Positions 61,157 through 64,000 of a DNA stretch of 64,000 bases are shown piece by piece (within the stretch, counting starts at the first letter, position 1; each line of letters opens with the position of its first letter). This stretch comes from CAWJLS01 sp963843755 (GTDB lineage: Bacteria; Acidobacteriota; Thermoanaerobaculia; Multivoradales; DATKCC01). A program made the position numbers and the translations under genes. The DNA lies in contig CAWJLS010000007.1 of assembly GCA_963843755.1 (NCBI GenBank), forward strand, positions 186,001 through 250,000, in the 5' to 3' direction. A model generated the notes under the pieces. It saw nothing but the letters and a program-made list of their open reading frames with translations, was not told the DNA's origin and searched no databases.

Positions 61157-61300
61157 CCAGGGTTGACCAGGGCGATGAAAGAGGTCCCGCCCGGCGGCCG
61201 GGCCCGACGCCTCGAGCGGCGGCAGCGCTTCGTCGCGGGGCGTCCCGGAGCAGGCCGTCGAGGTCAGGATCACCAGCCTGCCGCGCGGCCTCGTGAGGGC

Positions 61301-62206
61301 TTACCGACCGAACCGCCGCTGGCGCTGGTGGTGGGAGCGCAGCGCCCGCAGGAAGTCGATGCGGCGGAAGGCGGGCCAGTAGGTGTCGCAGAAGTAGAAC
61401 TCGGAGTAGGCGCTCTGCCAGAGCAGGAAGCCGGACAGGCGGACCTCGCCCGAGGTGCGCAGGATGAGGTCGGGCTCCGGCAGGCCGGAGGTGTAGAGGT
61501 GGGGCTCGATCGCCCGGTCGTCGAACTGGGCGAGGGTCTCCTCGAGGCTCTTGCCGGCGGCGATCTGGTGCTCCAGGTAGTGCCGGAACGCGTCGGTGAT
61601 CTCTTCGCGGCCGCCGTAGGCCATGGCGATGTTGAGGTGGAACCGGTCGTAGCCGGCGGTCGCCTCCTCGACGTTGCGGATCGCCTCCCGCAGGCCTTCG
61701 GGCAGCAGCTCGGTCTTGCCGATGTAGCGCACCCGGACCTGGTTGGTGTGGACTTCGGAGTGCTCGGCGAGCTCACGGGTCCGGTCCTCGAAGAGCTGGA
61801 GCAGCGCCTCGACCTCGGTCGTGTCCCGGCCGAAGTTGTCGAGCGAGAAGCTCCACACGGTGACCACCGGGATGTCGGCCTCGTAGCACCAGGAGAGCAC
61901 CTGCTGGAGCTTGTCGGCGCCGGCGCGGTGGCCGAGGCTGACGTGCTGGCTGCCGAGGGCGCGGGCGTAGCGCCGGTTGCCGTCCATGATGATGCCGATG
62001 TGCCGGGGCAGCTCCCAGCTCTTCATCGCGGTCTCGAGACGCCGCTCGTAGAGGCGGTAGAACGGCCATTGGAGGCTGCGCCGGGCGAGCTCCCAGAGGT
62101 GGCGCAGGACGCCCGAGGTCTTGCCGGGTCGGGAGCGCGAGGCGGCGCCGTCGTCGAGGGTGCTCGGCATGCTCATGGTGTCTGAAACGGTGGCGGGGTC
62201 GGCCAT
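61301..62206 (-). CDS. uppS: Isoprenyl transferase (undecaprenyl diphosphate synthase)
   Basis: The 301-residue protein has the cis-prenyltransferase motifs in order: IGIIMDGNRRYARAL (about 75-89, catalytic Asp in MDGNRR), GHRAGADKL, VVTVWSFSLDNFGR, and RTSGEVRLSGFLLWQSAYSE (about 257-276) with the pyrophosphate-binding Arg pair. It makes the C55 lipid carrier needed by all polysaccharide steps here and by peptidoglycan. An N-terminal extension of about 60 residues (LRHLWELARRSLQWPFYRLY) precedes the core, longer than in E. coli, and could be a membrane-associating amphipathic segment. ATG 62176 is an alternative start that shortens it by 10 residues. Confidence 0.93.
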   Translation of the reverse strand: MADPATVSDTMSMPSTLDDGAASRSRPGKTSGVLRHLWELARRSLQWPFYRLYERRLETAMKSWELPRHIGIIMDGNRRYARALGSQHVSLGHRAGADKLQQVLSWCYEADIPVVTVWSFSLDNFGRDTTEVEALLQLFEDRTRELAEHSEVHTNQVRVRYIGKTELLPEGLREAIRNVEEATAGYDRFHLNIAMAYGGREEITDAFRHYLEHQIAAGKSLEETLAQFDDRAIEPHLYTSGLPEPDLILRTSGEVRLSGFLLWQSAYSEFYFCDTYWPAFRRIDFLRALRSHHQRQRRFGR

Positions 62207-62273
62207 CTTCCCCAGGCTCTCGCCAGCATACCGGAGTCTCGGGCGAAGCCCGGCCGGGCGCTTCCCCGGGGCG

Positions 62274-63296
62274 TCAGCCGGCGGCCGGACCGGCCTCGCC
62301 GACCAGCCGGCAGAAGGTGGCTGAATCGATGTTGGCGCCGCAGACGATGAGGCCGACCCGACGGCCGGAGAGCTGCTCGCGCAGGGGGCCGAGCAGGGCG
62401 GCGGTGGCGGCCGCGCCGGCAGGCTCGACCGCCAGCTTGGCCTCGCGGAAGAGCAGCGCCATGGCGCTGCGCAGGGCGTCGTCGTCCACCTTGACGAGCT
62501 GGTCGACGAACTGCCGGCAGAGGCCGAAGCTGTAGGGCGCGGCATGGGGCGCGCCGAGGCTGTCGGCGATCGTCCGCACCCGGTCGATCGCCTCCGGCTT
62601 ACCCGAGGCGAAGCTCCGGTGCATCGTGTCCGCCCCCTCGGGCTCGACGCCGAAGACCGAGCAGCCGGGCGCCGCCTGTTTGACCGCGGCCGAGATCCCG
62701 GCAGCCAGGCCGCCGCCGCCGATCGGCACGATCACGGCGTCCAGCCCCGGCACCTGCTCGGTCAGCTCGAGGCCGACGCCGGCGGTGCCCAGGACGACCT
62801 CGGTGCCCTCGAACGGATGGACGAAGAAGCGCCCCTCCTCGCGCTCGATGCGCGCCACCTCGTCGAACGCCTGGTGGACGTCGTCGACCAGCACCACCTC
62901 GGCGCCGTAAGCCCGGCAGCCGGCGACCCGGGCCGGGCTGGCGCTCTTCGGCATGACGACCTTGGCCGTGGTGCCGAGGGCCTGGGCGGCGAAGCCGACC
63001 GCCATGGCGTGGTTGCCGGCGGAGACGGCGGTGACCCCGCGCTCGAGCGCCGCCGGGTCCCGTTCCTGGAGGGCGAGCATCGTCAGCAGCGCCCCCCGCG
63101 GCTTGAAGGTGCCGGCGTACTGGAACAGCTCGAGCTTGAGCCAGACCTCCGTGTCGGCGCCGGCCTCGGAGCCGAGGAGGGCGTCGATCTCCCGGCCCCG
63201 CCAGCGCCAGACGGGGGTGGTGCGCACGCGCTCGCCGAGCCGCTCGCGGGCGGCGCGGATCTGCTCGAGGGTCGGGGGCTCCGGGCGGTCTACCAT
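62274..63296 (-). CDS. Fold-type II PLP enzyme: threonine dehydratase / serine racemase family
   Basis: The 340-residue protein has the PLP lysine K65 in YAGTFKPRGALL, the substrate Asn loop SAGNHAMAVGFAA (about 90-102) and the PLP phosphate loop IGGGGLAAG. There is no C-terminal ACT domain, so it is the short, catabolic or racemase-like type. It could deaminate threonine or serine, or racemise serine; Phe in TFKPRG is usual for the dehydratase group. ATG 63296 begins the normal N terminus; a TTG 10 codons upstream has a better ribosome site (GGAGCCCC) and may be the true start. It lies 67 bases upstream of uppS on the same strand. Confidence 0.87.
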   Translation of the reverse strand: MVDRPEPPTLEQIRAARERLGERVRTTPVWRWRGREIDALLGSEAGADTEVWLKLELFQYAGTFKPRGALLTMLALQERDPAALERGVTAVSAGNHAMAVGFAAQALGTTAKVVMPKSASPARVAGCRAYGAEVVLVDDVHQAFDEVARIEREEGRFFVHPFEGTEVVLGTAGVGLELTEQVPGLDAVIVPIGGGGLAAGISAAVKQAAPGCSVFGVEPEGADTMHRSFASGKPEAIDRVRTIADSLGAPHAAPYSFGLCRQFVDQLVKVDDDALRSAMALLFREAKLAVEPAGAAATAALLGPLREQLSGRRVGLIVCGANIDSATFCRLVGEAGPAAG

Positions 63297-63400
63297 GGCT
63301 GATCGGTATTCAGTCGGCGGTCTCAAGGGGCTCCGATCCTAGCAGTCCGCAACCCGCGGCGGCTCCGGTCGTACATGATGCGAGGGAGACTTCCGGCCAG

Positions 63401-64000
63401 ATGAAGATCCGAACCCAGCTCATCGCCGCCTTCTTCGTCCTCGCCATCTTGCCGTTGACGGCGATCGTCCTGTTCTCCTACGTCACCTCGCTCCGGGCCG
63501 TGCGCTCGGCGATGGAGGAGGAGACCCGGGCGCTGACCCAGGAGATGGACGGGCGGATGGCGTCGATCCGTAACGACCTGGCGGAGAGCTTCGATCGCCT
63601 GGTCCAGTTCCCGTTCCGTAGCCTCTCCGGCGACCCCTCGGTGGCGGCCGACGCCCAGCCGCTGCTCGACGAGCTGGTCCTGGCGATGGGTGACAGCGCA
63701 CGGCTCGTCCAGTCGCTGGAGTTCGTGCCGGCGCCGCCGGCCCCGGCTGCACCCCCGGCGGGCGGGGTGCCGGATCCCGGTGGTCCGGGCGGCTCCATCC
63801 CGTCCGATGCGTCCGAGCCGGCCCCTCCGGTTCCTCCGGCCCCTCGTGGCGAGGGCGCGGCCGCGGCAGCCGCCACCCCCGGGGCCCTCTCCGAACCGGT
63901 CCCCTCCGCGGCGCCGGGCTCGGGCGCTGTGGTGATCGACGTGCCGCGCGTCCTCCAGGAGCTCAAGGTGGCCAAGCGCTCGGCGGCGGCGGGCAAGGCG
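63401..64000 (+). CDS. N-terminal part of a membrane sensor protein (partial)
   Basis: Only 200 residues are visible before the right edge. The protein begins with a membrane helix (about 5-27, IRTQLIAAFFVLAILPLTAI) directly preceded by a short basic stretch. A periplasmic alpha-helical segment follows (SLRAVRSAMEEETRALTQEM), then a Pro/Ala/Gly-rich insertion (about 108-170) before the frame continues VVIDVPRVLQELKV. The start resembles histidine kinases and chemoreceptor-like sensors (helix, extracytoplasmic sensor, then HAMP). Kinase, HAMP or other output domains would lie outside the window, so the class cannot be fixed. Confidence 0.6.
   Translation, partial: MKIRTQLIAAFFVLAILPLTAIVLFSYVTSLRAVRSAMEEETRALTQEMDGRMASIRNDLAESFDRLVQFPFRSLSGDPSVAADAQPLLDELVLAMGDSARLVQSLEFVPAPPAPAAPPAGGVPDPGGPGGSIPSDASEPAPPVPPAPRGEGAAAAAATPGALSEPVPSAAPGSGAVVIDVPRVLQELKVAKRSAAAGKA

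Noticed and set aside
61157..61300. Duplicated TTGACCAGGG after the GT-C gene as a repeat element
   Set aside because: Only two copies of ten bases in tandem with no further structure.
1..64000. CRISPR arrays, insertion sequences, integrases, tRNA or rRNA genes
   Set aside because: No regularly spaced direct repeats, transposase or integrase motifs, or tRNA cloverleaf candidates were recognised by eye; tRNAscan-SE and a repeat finder would confirm.

Overview
This 64 kb window is a contiguous piece of a very GC-rich bacterial chromosome with densely packed genes, many ATGA/GTGA start-stop overlaps and mostly good AGGAG-type ribosome binding sites. No rRNA, tRNA, CRISPR array, transposase or phage gene was seen. 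The gene content (paired FG-GAP/UnbV and TPR exported proteins, S74-terminated exported fibre-like proteins, sulfatase-fold lipoproteins, GT-rich surface polysaccharide loci, a tricorn-protease remnant) suits a Gram-negative, probably Acidobacteriota-like organism (for example the Thermoanaerobaculia). That placement is inference from gene repertoire only.

Layout. 1-3.1 kb (minus): efflux operon TetR, TolC-like outer membrane factor, HlyD-like adaptor (cut by the left edge), with a palindromic operator in front of tetR. 3.4-5.4 kb: a GAF histidine kinase and NarL-type response regulator. 5.5-8.3 kb (minus): small hypothetical gene, decayed tricorn-protease relic, sulfotransferase-like gene and class IV aminotransferase. 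8.5-14.7 kb: a large P-loop/TPR protein, an RND/MMPL transporter and a small c-type cytochrome. 14.9-21.6 kb: two FG-GAP/UnbV exported proteins, a short asparaginase and a TPR protein.

21.8-28.2 kb: a tandem array of three exported proteins ending in a peptidase S74 intramolecular chaperone domain, plus a decayed remnant between the second and third. A fourth, short paralogue lies at 34.2 kb inside the polysaccharide region. The copies are mosaics of shared modules, and copies 2 and 3 share a structured 5' leader.

28.3-49.5 kb: a Wzx/Wzy/Wzz-type polysaccharide locus: sulfotransferase, MurJ/Wzx-like flippase, Wzy-like polymerase, Wzz-like chain-length protein, a UDP-sulfoquinovose synthase homologue, a 4,6-dehydratase, a GT4, an assimilatory APS reductase, SDR epimerases, an initiating phosphoglycosyl transferase, a DegT aminotransferase, a second Wzy/ligase-like membrane protein and two sulfatase-fold lipoproteins. 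An enzyme that can make sulfite beside one whose family uses sulfite suggests a sulfonated sugar in the polysaccharide. This is the most interesting hypothesis in the window. 49.5-61.2 kb: a second glycan block with a beta-helix surface protein, GT4, GT2, sulfotransferase, GT2, ABC exporter Wzm/Wzt, a frameshifted GT4 and a GT-C membrane protein. 61.3-64 kb: undecaprenyl diphosphate synthase (the lipid carrier for these pathways), a threonine dehydratase/serine racemase family enzyme, and the start of a membrane sensor protein cut by the right edge.
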